DNA of 64,000 bases. Origin: Pseudomonas sp. SJZ079. GTDB taxonomy: Bacteria > Pseudomonadota > Gammaproteobacteria > Pseudomonadales > Pseudomonadaceae. A model generated the notes under the pieces. It did no database searches, had not been told where the DNA came from, and saw nothing but the letters and a program-made list of their open reading frames with translations. The number at the start of each line of letters is the position of its first letter. Position 1 is the stretch's first letter. The DNA lies in assembly GCF_007993865.1 (NCBI RefSeq), contig NZ_VIUH01000009.1, positions 1 to 64,000 of the forward strand. The letters run 5' to 3'. A program made the position numbers and the translations under genes. This document shows, one piece after another, positions 1 through 7,979 of this stretch.

Positions 1-66
1 AGTGAAACGATGCATCGCCGATGGTAGTGTGGGGTTTCCCCATGTGAGAGTAGGTCATCGTCAAGC
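1..66 (+). rRNA. rrf: 5S ribosomal RNA, 3' part only
   Basis: The first bases match the 3' half of a Pseudomonas 5S rRNA, including the loop-E/helix IV region around GATGGTAGTGTGGGG and the 3' strand of helix I, TCGTCAAGC, which pairs with the TGCTTGACGA expected at the missing 5' end. The gene begins upstream of the window. The 3' end is placed near 66 by the helix I pairing, so it may be off by a base or two. It closes an rRNA operon that lies directly upstream of birA. Confidence 0.9.
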
Positions 67-75
67 GCCTAACAC

Positions 76-115
76 CAAACCCCCAATCGGCTTGCACCGG
101 TTGGGGGTTTGTCTT
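76..115 (+). terminator. rho-independent terminator of the rRNA operon
   Basis: The arms at 76-90 and 97-111 pair over 15 positions with one G-T wobble. The loop is CTTGCA and a T-rich tail follows. It lies 10 bases after the 5S 3' end, as expected for an rrn terminator. Confidence 0.9.
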
Positions 116-201
116 TGTGCGCGAAAATACTCGCAGAGCCTCGGTAGGCAAGTGAGTAGGGCGTCGCTATCATGCGTGCCTCATTGCTCGATAGGAACAG
201 C

Positions 202-1167
202 ATGCTGCCCTTATTAAAGCTTCTGCAAGATGGCCGTTTTCATTCAGGTGAAGCGCTTGGTGCTGCCTTGGGCATTAGTAGGTCCGCAATATGGAAGCAG
301 TTGCGCCACCTGGAGACTGAGTTAGCGTTGCCTATCCATAAGGTGCGTGGTCGCGGCTACCGTTTGGCGGGTCCGCTCTGTTTGCTGGATGAGGGTGTAT
401 TGAGTAGCTGCTCGGCCTCTTCTGCTTGGCCTATAAGTATTTTGCAATCCGTTGACTCGACCAATGCGGAGGCCCTGCGGCGTTTAGGTACTCGGCAGGA
501 GCCGCCTTTTGTTGTGCTAGCGGAGCGTCAAACTGCGGGGCGTGGTCGTCGTGGGCGTAATTGGGTTAGCCCGTTCGCGGAAAATCTGTATTACAGCTTG
601 ATGCTCCGAATCGACGGTGGAATGCGCCAGGTCGAGGGGCTGAGCTTGGTGGTGGGGTTGGCTCTGCTGAATGCAATACGTGCTGCTGGTGTGACTGGCG
701 TCGGGTTGAAGTGGCCCAATGATTTACTGGTCAATGGTCGCAAGATAGCTGGGATACTCTCGGAGTTGTCGGGCGACCCAGAAGATATTTGCCACGTGGT
801 GATAGGTATTGGCGTCAATGTGAATATGCGGGCTGCCGACAATATTGTGATCGATCAGCCGTGGACGTCTATGTGTGAAGGGTTGGGTGGTTTGGTTGAT
901 CGAAATGAATTGGTTTGTGAGCTGAATCGGCAATTGTGTAGGTATCTGGAAATTCATCAGAGGCTGGGGTTCAGTGCGTTGCTGGCGGAGTGGCAAGAGC
1001 ACCATGTTTGGCAAGGTCGAGCGGTTGTGTTGACGGCAGGTTCTCAGTCCATAACAGGTGTAGTGTTAGGCGTTGACCGCACAGGTGCTATTCGCCTGGA
1101 AGTGGATGGCAATGAGCGAAGCTTTAGTGGCGGAGAACTCAGTTTAAGGTTGCATGATGATTCTTGA
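202..1167 (+). CDS. birA: Bifunctional biotin-[acetyl-CoA-carboxylase] ligase / biotin repressor
   Basis: This 321-aa protein activates biotin to biotinyl-AMP and transfers it to the carboxyl-carrier protein AccB. An N-terminal winged HTH (about residues 12-40, with SRSAIWKQL as the recognition helix) suggests it also represses biotin genes. The ligase domain carries the GRGRRGR adenylate-binding loop (113-119) and the KWPNDLL segment near 182. An in-frame ATG at 172 would add 10 residues. ATG 202 is preferred because AGGAAC lies just upstream and because Pseudomonas BirA proteins begin MxxLLKLLxDGRFHSG. The end overlaps coaX by 11 bases, so the two are probably translationally coupled. Confidence 0.95.
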   Translation: MLPLLKLLQDGRFHSGEALGAALGISRSAIWKQLRHLETELALPIHKVRGRGYRLAGPLCLLDEGVLSSCSASSAWPISILQSVDSTNAEALRRLGTRQEPPFVVLAERQTAGRGRRGRNWVSPFAENLYYSLMLRIDGGMRQVEGLSLVVGLALLNAIRAAGVTGVGLKWPNDLLVNGRKIAGILSELSGDPEDICHVVIGIGVNVNMRAADNIVIDQPWTSMCEGLGGLVDRNELVCELNRQLCRYLEIHQRLGFSALLAEWQEHHVWQGRAVVLTAGSQSITGVVLGVDRTGAIRLEVDGNERSFSGGELSLRLHDDS

Positions 1168-1903
1168 GCTGGATTGCGGGAACAGCTTTATTAAGTGGCG
1201 GCTGGTTTTGGGGCGCGACTCAAAAGTTTGCGGCGGAGGCGTTGTTGGCTCCGATGAGGAGCTTGTGCAGGCGGTCCGGCGACAGTCCGTTGCGGTGCGC
1301 GCTTGTCGTTTAGTGAGTGTGCGAACTGATCAAGAAACGTCGCGCCTGGTTGATGCGCTGGAGCAGGCGTTTTCTATTCGATGCGTCTGTGCGCAACCAG
1401 CGGCTGAGCTGGCTGGGGTGCGAAACGGATATGAGGAATATGAGCGTCTTGGCTTGGATCGTTGGTTGGCGCTTGTGGGTGCGTACCACCAGGCGCGTCA
1501 CGCGTGCTTAGTGCTCGATCTTGGTACGGCGGTGACCTCCGATTTTGTTGACGCTGATGCGAACCACCTTGGCGGGTTCATTTGCCCTGGAGTGCCACTG
1601 ATGCGCAACCAGCTACGTACTCATACGCGGCGAATTCGTTACGACGATGTTGTTGCGGAGCGCGCGCTGCAGAGTTTGTCGCCCGGGCGATCAACGGCCG
1701 AGGCGGTTGAGCGTGGCTGCTCCTTGATGTTGCAGGGGTTTGTTCATACTCAGCTGGATTTGGCGCGCGAATGTCTGGGGGAGTCTTTTGAGATTTTTCT
1801 CACAGGAGGAGATGCTTCCCTGGTAGTCGGCATGATCCCCGGTGCTCGAGTCATGCCGGATTTGGTGTTCATTGGCTTGGCTATGGCCTGCCCGCTTGAT
1901 TGA
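1157..1903 (+). CDS. coaX: Type III pantothenate kinase
   Basis: This 248-aa enzyme carries out the first step of CoA synthesis, ATP-dependent phosphorylation of pantothenate. It belongs to the ASKHA superfamily. Visible family motifs are the N-terminal phosphate loop [10 protein letters not shown] (residues 6-15), the central [10 protein letters not shown], the Asp-containing DLGTAVTSD and a late FLTGGDA. Tandem ATGs stand at 1154 and 1157; 1157 gives the usual [10 protein letters not shown] start. It overlaps birA and is followed after 8 bases by the SPOR protein gene. The birA-coaX-SPOR order is standard in Pseudomonas. Confidence 0.95.
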   Translation: MILELDCGNSFIKWRLVLGRDSKVCGGGVVGSDEELVQAVRRQSVAVRACRLVSVRTDQETSRLVDALEQAFSIRCVCAQPAAELAGVRNGYEEYERLGLDRWLALVGAYHQARHACLVLDLGTAVTSDFVDADANHLGGFICPGVPLMRNQLRTHTRRIRYDDVVAERALQSLSPGRSTAEAVERGCSLMLQGFVHTQLDLARECLGESFEIFLTGGDASLVVGMIPGARVMPDLVFIGLAMACPLD

Positions 1904-1911
1904 GGTTATGC

Positions 1912-2583
1912 ATGCGTTGGTTGTTTTTGTTGTTGGTTGTGCTGAATTTGTTCTATTACGTTTGGCATCAGCAGCAGGCTCCGTTGCAAGTCAAAGAGGT
2001 AGCGCCTCTTTCAATGCTTCGGGAGGGCAAGCACGCTATTCGCTTGGTGAGTGAGTCTGAGGAGCCGGTGTCGCGTGAGGCTCCGGTAGAGAGTAAGCCT
2101 GAAGCGGTTTGTCTTTTCCTGGGGAGTTTTGAGCAGGAGGCATCGGCAGCCGAAGTTGAACAGCGGCTTATTAGTTTGGATATTCGTTCGCATGTGCAGC
2201 CGGTCGATGTGGCCGCTGGAAGCGATTATTGGGTGTATTTGGCGCCCTTGGCTTCGCGGCAGGCCTCATTGCGGCAGTTGAAAGAATTACAGGCTCGCAA
2301 GATCGATAGTTACATCATTACTCAAGGCGATTTAGCCAACGGAATATCGCTCGGGATATTTCCTCGCCATGATTCGGCGGAAAGTGTCATGCAGCGCCTG
2401 CGGGATGCTGGCTATGACCCTTTGCTGAGGGGGTTGTCGCGTGCACACCGTAGTTATTGGGTGCGTATTGCTCCAGGGAGCCGCCATTTGGCTGGCGATG
2501 CCCTCCTGCAACGTTTGGTCTTGGACTTCAAGGGCTTACAGCATCAATTAATGCCGTGTGAAAGCATTGCAACGCCGCGTTAG
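1912..2583 (+). CDS. SPOR domain-containing membrane protein
   Basis: This is a 223-aa protein with an N-terminal hydrophobic anchor (about residues 3-18) and a periplasmic part. SPOR domains bind denuded peptidoglycan glycan strands at the division septum. Here a CLFLGSF...DYWVYLAPL segment (about 66-120) and a C-terminal SLGIFPRHDSAESVMQRLRDAGY...YWVRIAP segment resemble SPOR beta-alpha-beta repeats. ATG 1912 has GAGG 6 bases upstream; a TTG at 1900 in the same frame is less likely. The particular partner or role is not known from sequence. Confidence 0.85.
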   Translation: MRWLFLLLVVLNLFYYVWHQQQAPLQVKEVAPLSMLREGKHAIRLVSESEEPVSREAPVESKPEAVCLFLGSFEQEASAAEVEQRLISLDIRSHVQPVDVAAGSDYWVYLAPLASRQASLRQLKELQARKIDSYIITQGDLANGISLGIFPRHDSAESVMQRLRDAGYDPLLRGLSRAHRSYWVRIAPGSRHLAGDALLQRLVLDFKGLQHQLMPCESIATPR

Positions 2584-2683
2584 ATTGAATAGAATGGCGC
2601 CCGCTTCGCAGGGTGGCGCCAACTGGTGAATCTGTTAAGCGGCTGTCAATGCAGCTAACCTCAGGTTTTTAATGAGAAAATGC

Positions 2684-2712
2684 TTGACAGTAGGGTGGCT
2701 TCTAAAGAGAAT
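2684..2712 (+). promoter_or_regulatory. sigma70 promoter of the tyrT-glyT-thrT-tufB unit
   Basis: A perfect -35 TTGACA (2684-2689) is followed after 17 bases by -10 GAGAAT (2707-2712). The sequence after the -10 is GC-rich (GCCGCCTCC), a discriminator type associated with stringent control of stable-RNA promoters. The tRNA-Tyr gene begins at 2726. Confidence 0.85.
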
Positions 2713-2725
2713 GCCGCCTCCTTTT

Positions 2726-2810
2726 GGAGGGATTCCCGAGCGGCCAAAGGGATCAGACTGTAAATCTGACGTCATCGACTTCGAAGGTTCGAATCCTTCT
2801 CCCTCCACCA
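2726..2810 (+). tRNA. tyrT: tRNA-Tyr (GTA)
   Basis: An 85-base class II tRNA with a long variable arm. The anticodon GTA is at 2760-2762 in loop CTGTAAA, the T-arm is GGTTCGAATCC and CCA is encoded at 2808-2810. It closely resembles E. coli tRNA-Tyr and is the first gene of the tRNA-tufB transcript. Confidence 0.97.
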
Positions 2811-2834
2811 AATTCGACGTGAACAACAGGCTCT

Positions 2835-2908
<74 letters not shown>

Positions 2909-2934
2909 GGTTTGTTGTTTGCGCAATGTGTTTC

Positions 2935-3010
2935 GCTCATGTAGCTCAGCTGGTAGAGCACACCCTTGGTAAGGGTGAGGTCAGCGGTTCAAATCCGCTC
3001 ATGAGCTCCA
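2935..3010 (+). tRNA. thrT: tRNA-Thr (GGT)
   Basis: A 76-base tRNA with anticodon GGT (2968-2970), acceptor GCTCATG paired with CATGAGC, and CCA at 3008-3010. It is the last tRNA before tufB. Confidence 0.97.
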
Positions 3011-3015
3011 TTTAA

Positions 3016-3050
3016 TAAAGGCAGATATGCGAGTATCTGCCTTTATTTTA
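3016..3050 (+). terminator. terminator-like hairpin between tRNA-Thr and tufB
   Basis: A perfect 12-bp stem (3016-3027 with 3034-3045) with loop TGCGAG is followed by TTTTA. No convincing promoter lies between it and tufB. It may therefore be an attenuator or an RNA-processing hairpin that sets the tRNA to EF-Tu ratio, not a full stop. Confidence 0.65.
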
Positions 3051-3094
3051 ATGGCGGTACGACTTGCTCAATTCTTTGCTGGGAGATGGTCGAG

Positions 3095-4288
3095 ATGGCT
3101 AAAGAGAAATTTGAACGTAAGAAGCCGCACCTCAATGTTGGCACAATCGGTCACGTTGACCATGGCAAGACTACTCTGACTGCGGCGCTAACCAGAGTTT
3201 GTGCTGATACATGGGGTGGTGCTGCTCGCGATTTCTCTCAGATCGACAATGCTCCAGAAGAAAAAGCACGTGGTATTACCATTAATACCTCTCATGTTGA
3301 GTATGACTCCTCTGTTCGTCACTACGCACACGTTGACTGCCCGGGTCATGCGGATTATGTGAAAAATATGATTACCGGTGCTGCGCAGATGGATGGCGCT
3401 ATCCTGGTTTGCTCTGCTGCTGATGGCCCGATGCCGCAGACTCGCGAGCACATCCTGCTGTCCCGCCAGGTTGGCGTTCCTTACATCGTTGTCTTCCTGA
3501 ACAAGGCTGACATGGTGGATGACGCTGAGCTGCTGGAGCTGGTTGAGATGGAGGTGCGTGATCTGCTGTCGACCTACGACTTCCCGGGTGACGATACGCC
3601 GATCATTATCGGTTCTGCGCTGATGGCGCTGAACGGTCAAGATGACAATGAGATGGGTACTAGTGCCGTTCGTAAGTTGGTTGAGACTCTGGATGCTTAC
3701 ATTCCTGAGCCTGAGCGTGCTATCGATAAGCCATTCCTGATGCCGATTGAGGACGTGTTCTCGATTTCCGGTCGGGGTACCGTGGTAACTGGTCGGGTGG
3801 AGCGCGGCATTGTGCGCATCCAGGAGGAAGTGGAAATTGTTGGTATTCGTGATACCACTAAGACCATTTGTACTGGTGTGGAGATGTTTCGTAAGTTGCT
3901 CGACGAGGGGCGTGCGGGTGAGAACGTTGGTGTGCTGTTGCGTGGCACCAAGCGCGACGACGTAGAGCGCGGTCAGGTGCTGGCTAAGCCGGGCACGATC
4001 AAGCCGCACACTAAGTTCGAGGGCGAAGTGTACGTTCTGTCGAAAGATGAGGGTGGTCGTCACACTCCTTTCTTCAAGGGCTATCGCCCGCAGTTCTACT
4101 TCCGTACTACGGATGTGACTGGTAACTGCGAGCTGCCGGAAGGCGTTGAAATGGTAATGCCGGGAGACAACGTCAAGATGGTTGTCACCCTGATCGCTCC
4201 TATCGCCATGGAAGATGGTCTGCGTTTCGCAATTCGCGAAGGTGGTCGTACCGTTGGTGCGGGTGTGGTTGCTAAGATCGTCGAGTAA
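3095..4288 (+). CDS. tufB: Elongation factor Tu (tRNA-operon copy)
   Basis: This 397-aa GTPase delivers aminoacyl-tRNA to the ribosomal A site. The P-loop GHVDHGKT is at 19-26, followed by the switch II DCPGH and the guanine-specificity NKAD near 136-139; domains 2 and 3 are complete. ATG 3095 is chosen over ATG 3086 because GGGAG at 3081-3085 is correctly spaced and all EF-Tu proteins start M-A/S-K-E-K-F. The copy differs from the fusA-linked copy (19597-20790) at about 32 residues, grouped in residues 9-74 and 165-340. The G-domain core and the C-terminal stretch are identical. I call it tufB because of its tRNA linkage. Confidence 0.97.
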   Translation: MAKEKFERKKPHLNVGTIGHVDHGKTTLTAALTRVCADTWGGAARDFSQIDNAPEEKARGITINTSHVEYDSSVRHYAHVDCPGHADYVKNMITGAAQMDGAILVCSAADGPMPQTREHILLSRQVGVPYIVVFLNKADMVDDAELLELVEMEVRDLLSTYDFPGDDTPIIIGSALMALNGQDDNEMGTSAVRKLVETLDAYIPEPERAIDKPFLMPIEDVFSISGRGTVVTGRVERGIVRIQEEVEIVGIRDTTKTICTGVEMFRKLLDEGRAGENVGVLLRGTKRDDVERGQVLAKPGTIKPHTKFEGEVYVLSKDEGGRHTPFFKGYRPQFYFRTTDVTGNCELPEGVEMVMPGDNVKMVVTLIAPIAMEDGLRFAIREGGRTVGAGVVAKIVE

Positions 4289-4292
4289 TCGG

Positions 4293-4321
4293 TTGATCTG
4301 TCCCTGTCAGGCCGGCATAAT
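4293..4321 (+). promoter_or_regulatory. sigma70 promoter of trpT-secE-nusG
   Basis: A -35 TTGATC (4293-4298), 17-bp spacer and -10 CATAAT (4316-4321) stand just upstream of tRNA-Trp. The following GGTCGGCC is a GC-rich discriminator. The -10 lies in the loop of the tufB terminator hairpin, so the two elements share DNA. Confidence 0.75.
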
Positions 4322-4341
4322 GGTCGGCCTGATTTTGTTTT
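4308..4341 (+). terminator. tufB terminator
   Basis: The 7-bp stem CAGGCCG/CGGCCTG (4308-4314 with 4325-4331) has a 10-base loop and the tail ATTTTGTTTT. It begins 19 bases after the tufB stop codon. Confidence 0.75.
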
Positions 4342-4417
4342 AGGTCAGTAGCTCAATTGGCAGAGCGGCGGTCTCCAAAACCGCAGGTTGGGGGTTCGAT
4401 TCCCTCCTGACCTGCCA
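4342..4417 (+). tRNA. trpT: tRNA-Trp (CCA)
   Basis: A 76-base tRNA with acceptor AGGTCAG paired with CTGACCT, anticodon CCA at 4375-4377 in loop CTCCAAA, and CCA encoded at 4415-4417. The placement directly before secE is conserved in Pseudomonas. Confidence 0.97.
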
Positions 4418-4460
4418 TTTTCTTAACGAATTTGGCGTGTCTTTCACAGGATCCTCGTAA

Positions 4461-4829
4461 ATGAATGCTAAGGCTGAAGTCAAAGACTCTCGCTTTGACC
4501 TGATTAAGTGGCTGCTCAGTGCTGCTTTGGTGGTCGTGGGTGTGGTCGGTAATCAGTACTTTTCTGCCGAGCCGATTCTGTACCGCGTATTGGCGTTGCT
4601 GGTGATCGCCGTTGTGGCTGGGCTTGTCGCCCTGCAGACGACGAGGGGGCAGGCCTTTTTCGTGCTGGCAAAAGAGGCGCGCGTTGAAATTCGTAAGGTC
4701 GTTTGGCCGACTCGCCAAGAAACCACTCAGACCACGTTGATTGTAGTGGCTGTTGTTCTGGTTATGGCGTTGTTGTTGTGGGGGCTAGATTCCCTGCTTG
4801 GTTGGCTTGTTTCGTTGATTGTCGGTTGA
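4461..4829 (+). CDS. secE: Preprotein translocase subunit SecE
   Basis: A 122-aa inner-membrane subunit of the SecYEG channel that clamps the two halves of SecY. It has the three-helix proteobacterial form, with membrane segments at about 16-31, 40-58 and 91-117. The conserved cytoplasmic amphipathic motif EARVEIRKVVWPTRQET lies at 72-88 before the essential third helix. AGGA lies 10 bases before the ATG. nusG starts 9 bases downstream. Confidence 0.95.
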   Translation: MNAKAEVKDSRFDLIKWLLSAALVVVGVVGNQYFSAEPILYRVLALLVIAVVAGLVALQTTRGQAFFVLAKEARVEIRKVVWPTRQETTQTTLIVVAVVLVMALLLWGLDSLLGWLVSLIVG

Positions 4830-4838
4830 AGGTGTCCC

Positions 4839-5372
4839 GTGGCTAAGCGTTGGTACGTTGTGCATGCTTACTCGGGTTACGAGAAGCATGTTATGCGCTC
4901 GTTGATCGAGCGTGTGAAGTTCGCAGGTATGGAAGATGGGTTTGGCGAGATTCTGGTTCCTACCGAAGAAGTGGTAGAAATGCGGAACGGTCAGAAGCGC
5001 AAAAGCGAGCGCAAATTCTTTCCCGGTTATGTCCTGGTGCAGATGGATATGAACGAGGGTACTTGGCATTTGGTCAAGGATACTCCTCGCGTCATGGGCT
5101 TTATTGGTGGTACGGCCGCTAAGCCAGCGCCTATTACCGATAAGGAAGCTGAGGCGATTCTGCGTCGTGTTGCTGATAGTGGCGACAAGCCGAAACCGAA
5201 GACGCTGTTTGAGCCGGGCGAGATGGTTCGAGTGACTGATGGCCCGTTTGCGGACTTCAGTGGTGTTGTTGAAGAAGTGAATTACGAGAAGAGCCGGATT
5301 CAGGTGGCGGTGACCATTTTTGGTCGTTCGACACCGGTCGAGCTGGAGTTTAGTCAGGTCGAGAAGGCGTAA
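4839..5372 (+). CDS. nusG: Transcription termination/antitermination factor NusG
   Basis: A 177-aa elongation factor that binds the RNA polymerase clamp and links it to Rho or ribosomal S10. The NGN domain (1-118) contains [13 protein letters not shown] and FFPGYVLVQ. The C-terminal KOW domain (about 125-177) contains [14 protein letters not shown]. The start codon is GTG at 4839. It is co-transcribed with secE and closed by the terminator at 5391. Confidence 0.97.
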   Translation: MAKRWYVVHAYSGYEKHVMRSLIERVKFAGMEDGFGEILVPTEEVVEMRNGQKRKSERKFFPGYVLVQMDMNEGTWHLVKDTPRVMGFIGGTAAKPAPITDKEAEAILRRVADSGDKPKPKTLFEPGEMVRVTDGPFADFSGVVEEVNYEKSRIQVAVTIFGRSTPVELEFSQVEKA

Positions 5373-5390
5373 CTGACACAAGCATCCCAT

Positions 5391-5420
5391 ACCCCGCAGC
5401 CGTAGGCTGTGGGGTTTTGT
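5391..5420 (+). terminator. nusG terminator
   Basis: The stem CCCCGCAGCC/GGCTGTGGGG with a 3-base loop (5391-5414) is followed by TTTTGT. It separates secE-nusG from the rplK operon. Confidence 0.8.
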
Positions 5421-5445
5421 CGTCACTGGGATAAACGCGTGAATA

Positions 5446-5476
5446 ACCGGGGAGCCGAAAGGCGTTAAAACCCGTA
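5446..5476 (+). promoter_or_regulatory. rplKA leader, probable L1 autoregulatory site
   Basis: Just before the rplK ribosome-binding site the mRNA can fold into an inner GCC-GAAA-GGC hairpin flanked by GGGGA and by an outer CCGGG/CCCG pairing (about 5447-5474). In E. coli and relatives L1 represses rplKA by binding an rRNA-like structure in this position. The L1 assignment is inference from position and shape. Confidence 0.5.
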
Positions 5477-5489
5477 ACTGGAGTAGCTC

Positions 5490-5921
5490 ATGGCTAAGAA
5501 GATAACGGCTTATATCAAGCTGCAAGTAAAGGCTGCGCAGGCCAATCCGTCACCACCCGTTGGTCCGGCTCTGGGTCAGCACGGTGTGAATATCATGGAA
5601 TTCTGCAAGGCGTTCAACGCCAAGACGCAGGGCATGGAACCTGGTCTGCCGACTCCCGTGATCATCACTGTTTACAGTGACCGCAGCTTCACGTTTGAAA
5701 CCAAAAGCACCCCGGCCTCCGTGCTTCTGAAGAAGGCTGCTGGCTTGACCAGTGGTTCCGCGCGTCCGAACACCGTCAAGGTTGGCACTGTGACTCGCGC
5801 TCAGTTGGAAGAAATCGCCAAGACCAAGCAGGCTGATCTGACTGCCGCTGATATGGACGCTGCCGTGCGTACGATCGCCGGCTCCGCTCGTAGCATGGGC
5901 CTGAACGTGGAGGGTGTGTAA
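5490..5921 (+). CDS. rplK: 50S ribosomal protein L11
   Basis: A 143-aa protein of the GTPase-associated centre that binds 23S helices 43/44. The N-terminal proline-rich segment [17 protein letters not shown] (19-35) and the C-terminal RNA-binding domain (about 75-143, with [10 protein letters not shown]) are complete. The stop codon overlaps the rplA start in TAATG. Confidence 0.97.
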   Translation: MAKKITAYIKLQVKAAQANPSPPVGPALGQHGVNIMEFCKAFNAKTQGMEPGLPTPVIITVYSDRSFTFETKSTPASVLLKKAAGLTSGSARPNTVKVGTVTRAQLEEIAKTKQADLTAADMDAAVRTIAGSARSMGLNVEGV

Positions 5922-6616
5922 TGGCTAAGTTGACTAAGCGTCAAAAGGCAATCGCGGAAAAAGTTGAAGCTGGTAAGGCTTACAACTTCGCAGAAGCCGC
6001 CGCTCTGCTGGCTGAGTTGTCGGTTGTCAAGTTCTCGGAATCTGTTGATGTTGCCGTGAACCTGGGCGTTGACCCGCGTAAATCCGATCAGGTCGTGCGT
6101 GGCGCCACCGTGCTGCCGAATGGCTCCGGTAAAAGCGTTCGCGTTGCTGTGTTCACTCAGGGTCCTGCTGCTGAAGCTGCCTTGGCTGCCGGCGCGGATC
6201 GCGTTGGTATGGATGACCTGGCTGCCGAAATGAAAGGCGGCGATCTGAACTATGACGTAGTGATCGCTTCTCCAGATGCGATGCGTGTTGTCGGTCAGTT
6301 GGGCCAGATCCTGGGTCCTCGTGGTCTGATGCCGAACCCGAAAGTAGGTACTGTGACGCCTGACGTTGCGACTGCGGTTAAGAACGCCAAGGCCGGTCAA
6401 GTACGCTTCCGTACTGACAAGAACGGTATCATTCACGGTTCCGTGGGCAAGGTTGGCTTCGACGCTGACAAGCTGAAGCAAAACGTCGAAGCGCTGATCG
6501 CCGATCTGAAGCGTTTGAAGCCGTCGACTTCGAAAGGCATTTACGTCAAGCGTGTGACCCTGAGCACCACTATGGGCCCTGGTCTGATTATCGATCAGGC
6601 TTCGCTAGACGCATAA
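5921..6616 (+). CDS. rplA: 50S ribosomal protein L1
   Basis: A 231-aa protein of the mobile L1 stalk that moves deacylated tRNA out of the E site, and the usual translational repressor of rplKA. The [15 protein letters not shown] segment near residue 130 is the family hallmark. It shares one base with the rplK stop, consistent with translational coupling. Confidence 0.97.
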   Translation: MAKLTKRQKAIAEKVEAGKAYNFAEAAALLAELSVVKFSESVDVAVNLGVDPRKSDQVVRGATVLPNGSGKSVRVAVFTQGPAAEAALAAGADRVGMDDLAAEMKGGDLNYDVVIASPDAMRVVGQLGQILGPRGLMPNPKVGTVTPDVATAVKNAKAGQVRFRTDKNGIIHGSVGKVGFDADKLKQNVEALIADLKRLKPSTSKGIYVKRVTLSTTMGPGLIIDQASLDA

Positions 6617-6621
6617 CATTT

Positions 6622-6800
6622 GGCTGACGGAAGCAACGCCGTCAGCCTGAAAAATTGGGGTCCCTGCCTGGCGGGGGCTATCCAAGACCGTAGGGGGCGC
6701 AAGCCTTAAACCGCAAGCCTACGCAGATGGTGCTCCCGATTCTTACCGAATCAGACACCAAAACGCCGTCCTACTTCGGTGGGACGAAACGGTAACATCC
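6622..6800 (+). promoter_or_regulatory. rplJL leader: hairpin plus probable L10 autoregulatory leader
   Basis: The 196-base gap before rplJ starts with a perfect 9-bp hairpin (6622-6630 with 6639-6647) followed by TGAAAAATT. It then holds further paired segments, among them a stem around 6770-6785 (CGTCCTACTTCGGTGGGACG). L10(L12)4 binds a leader here in enterobacteria to repress rplJL translation. The position and structured nature support the same here, but I did not derive a full fold. Confidence 0.55.
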
Positions 6801-6812
6801 AGGAGTAAACCC

Positions 6813-7313
6813 GTGGCAATTAAACTCGAAGACAAGAAGGCCATCGTCGCTGAAGTCAACGAGGCTGCCAAAGCTGCCCTGTCCGCTGTCGTGGCTGATG
6901 CCCGCGGCGTGACCGTGTCTGCAATGACCGGACTCCGTAAAGAGGCCCGCGCATCTGGTGTGTACGTGAAAGTCGTGCGTAACACCCTGCTGCGCCGCGC
7001 CGTTGAGGGTACTTCCTTTGAAGTTCTCAACGACGTGTTCAAAGGCCCGACCCTGATTGCGTTCTCCAATGAACATCCGGGCGCTGCTGCCCGTATTTTC
7101 AAGGAGTTCTCCAAGGGTCAGGACAAGTTCGAGATCAAGGCAGCTGCGTTCGAGGGGCAGTTCCTCGCAGCCAATCAGATCGACGTACTGGCAACTCTGC
7201 CGACCTACAACGAAGCTATTTCTCAGCTGATGAGCGTGATGCAAGGCGCTACCAGCAAGTTCGTTCGTACATTGGCAGCTGTTCGCGACCAGAAGGAAGC
7301 TGTCGCAGCCTAA
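6813..7313 (+). CDS. rplJ: 50S ribosomal protein L10
   Basis: A 166-aa stalk base that anchors L7/L12 dimers to 23S rRNA through its C-terminal helix (about 135-166). GTG start with AGGAG 8 bases upstream (6801-6805). rplL follows after 79 bases. Confidence 0.97.
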   Translation: MAIKLEDKKAIVAEVNEAAKAALSAVVADARGVTVSAMTGLRKEARASGVYVKVVRNTLLRRAVEGTSFEVLNDVFKGPTLIAFSNEHPGAAARIFKEFSKGQDKFEIKAAAFEGQFLAANQIDVLATLPTYNEAISQLMSVMQGATSKFVRTLAAVRDQKEAVAA

Positions 7314-7392
7314 GGGTGCGCAGAGTCTTTCAATCTTATTTGTTTAATTTGATGGCCGTGAAGGCTGTCCCCCAATACAGGAAATTAGAGTC

Positions 7393-7758
7393 ATGGCTCT
7401 GACTAACGAAGACATCATCAACGCCGTTTCCGACATGTCCGTGATGCAGGTTGTTGAACTGATCAAGGCAATGGAAGAGAAGTTCGGTGTGACTGCCGCT
7501 GCTGCTGCTGGCCCGGCTGCTGCCGTTGCCGCTGTTGCTGAAGAGCAGACCGAGTTCAACGTCATGCTGCTGGAAGCTGGCGAGAAGAAAGTAAACGTCA
7601 TCAAGGCTGTTCGTGAGCTGACTGGTCTGGGCTTGAAAGAAGCCAAGGCAGTCGTTGACAGCGCTCCTGGCGTTGTTAAGGAAGGCGTTTCGAAGGACGA
7701 AGCCGAAGCCGCTAAAAAGGCTCTGGAAGAAGCTGGCGCTAAAGTCGAGCTCAAGTAA
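7393..7758 (+). CDS. rplL: 50S ribosomal protein L7/L12
   Basis: A 121-aa stalk protein that recruits translational GTPases. The N-terminal dimerisation domain (1-33) is joined by an Ala-rich hinge (about 34-53) to the C-terminal domain, with the factor-binding [24 protein letters not shown]. It is followed by an attenuator before rpoB. Confidence 0.97.
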   Translation: MALTNEDIINAVSDMSVMQVVELIKAMEEKFGVTAAAAAGPAAAVAAVAEEQTEFNVMLLEAGEKKVNVIKAVRELTGLGLKEAKAVVDSAPGVVKEGVSKDEAEAAKKALEEAGAKVELK

Positions 7759-7804
7759 GCGACGACCTTGCGTCAACAGCCTAAGCGACTCGCATAAGGC
7801 TGAT

Positions 7805-7833
7805 GGCTGGTGGCTTTTGCCACCGGCCTTTTT
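7805..7833 (+). terminator. rplL-rpoB attenuator hairpin
   Basis: The 10-bp stem GGCTGGTGGC/GCCACCGGCC (7805-7814 with 7819-7828), loop TTTT and tail TTTTT lie 47 bases after rplL. A partial terminator at this place lowers rpoBC expression relative to ribosomal proteins in E. coli; the same role is inferred here. Confidence 0.85.
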
Positions 7834-7979
7834 CCGTTCTAGGTCGGCTAATCGTTGGCTGGCCTTGATCGGGAATAAACCCACCCTGTGTGGTGGCGCA
7901 AACCAAAGGGTTTGCAAGAGTTTCTGGCTGCTCCCGTCGGAGAGGCCAAATAAGCAGGTGACCAAGCTGGGGAACGCTG

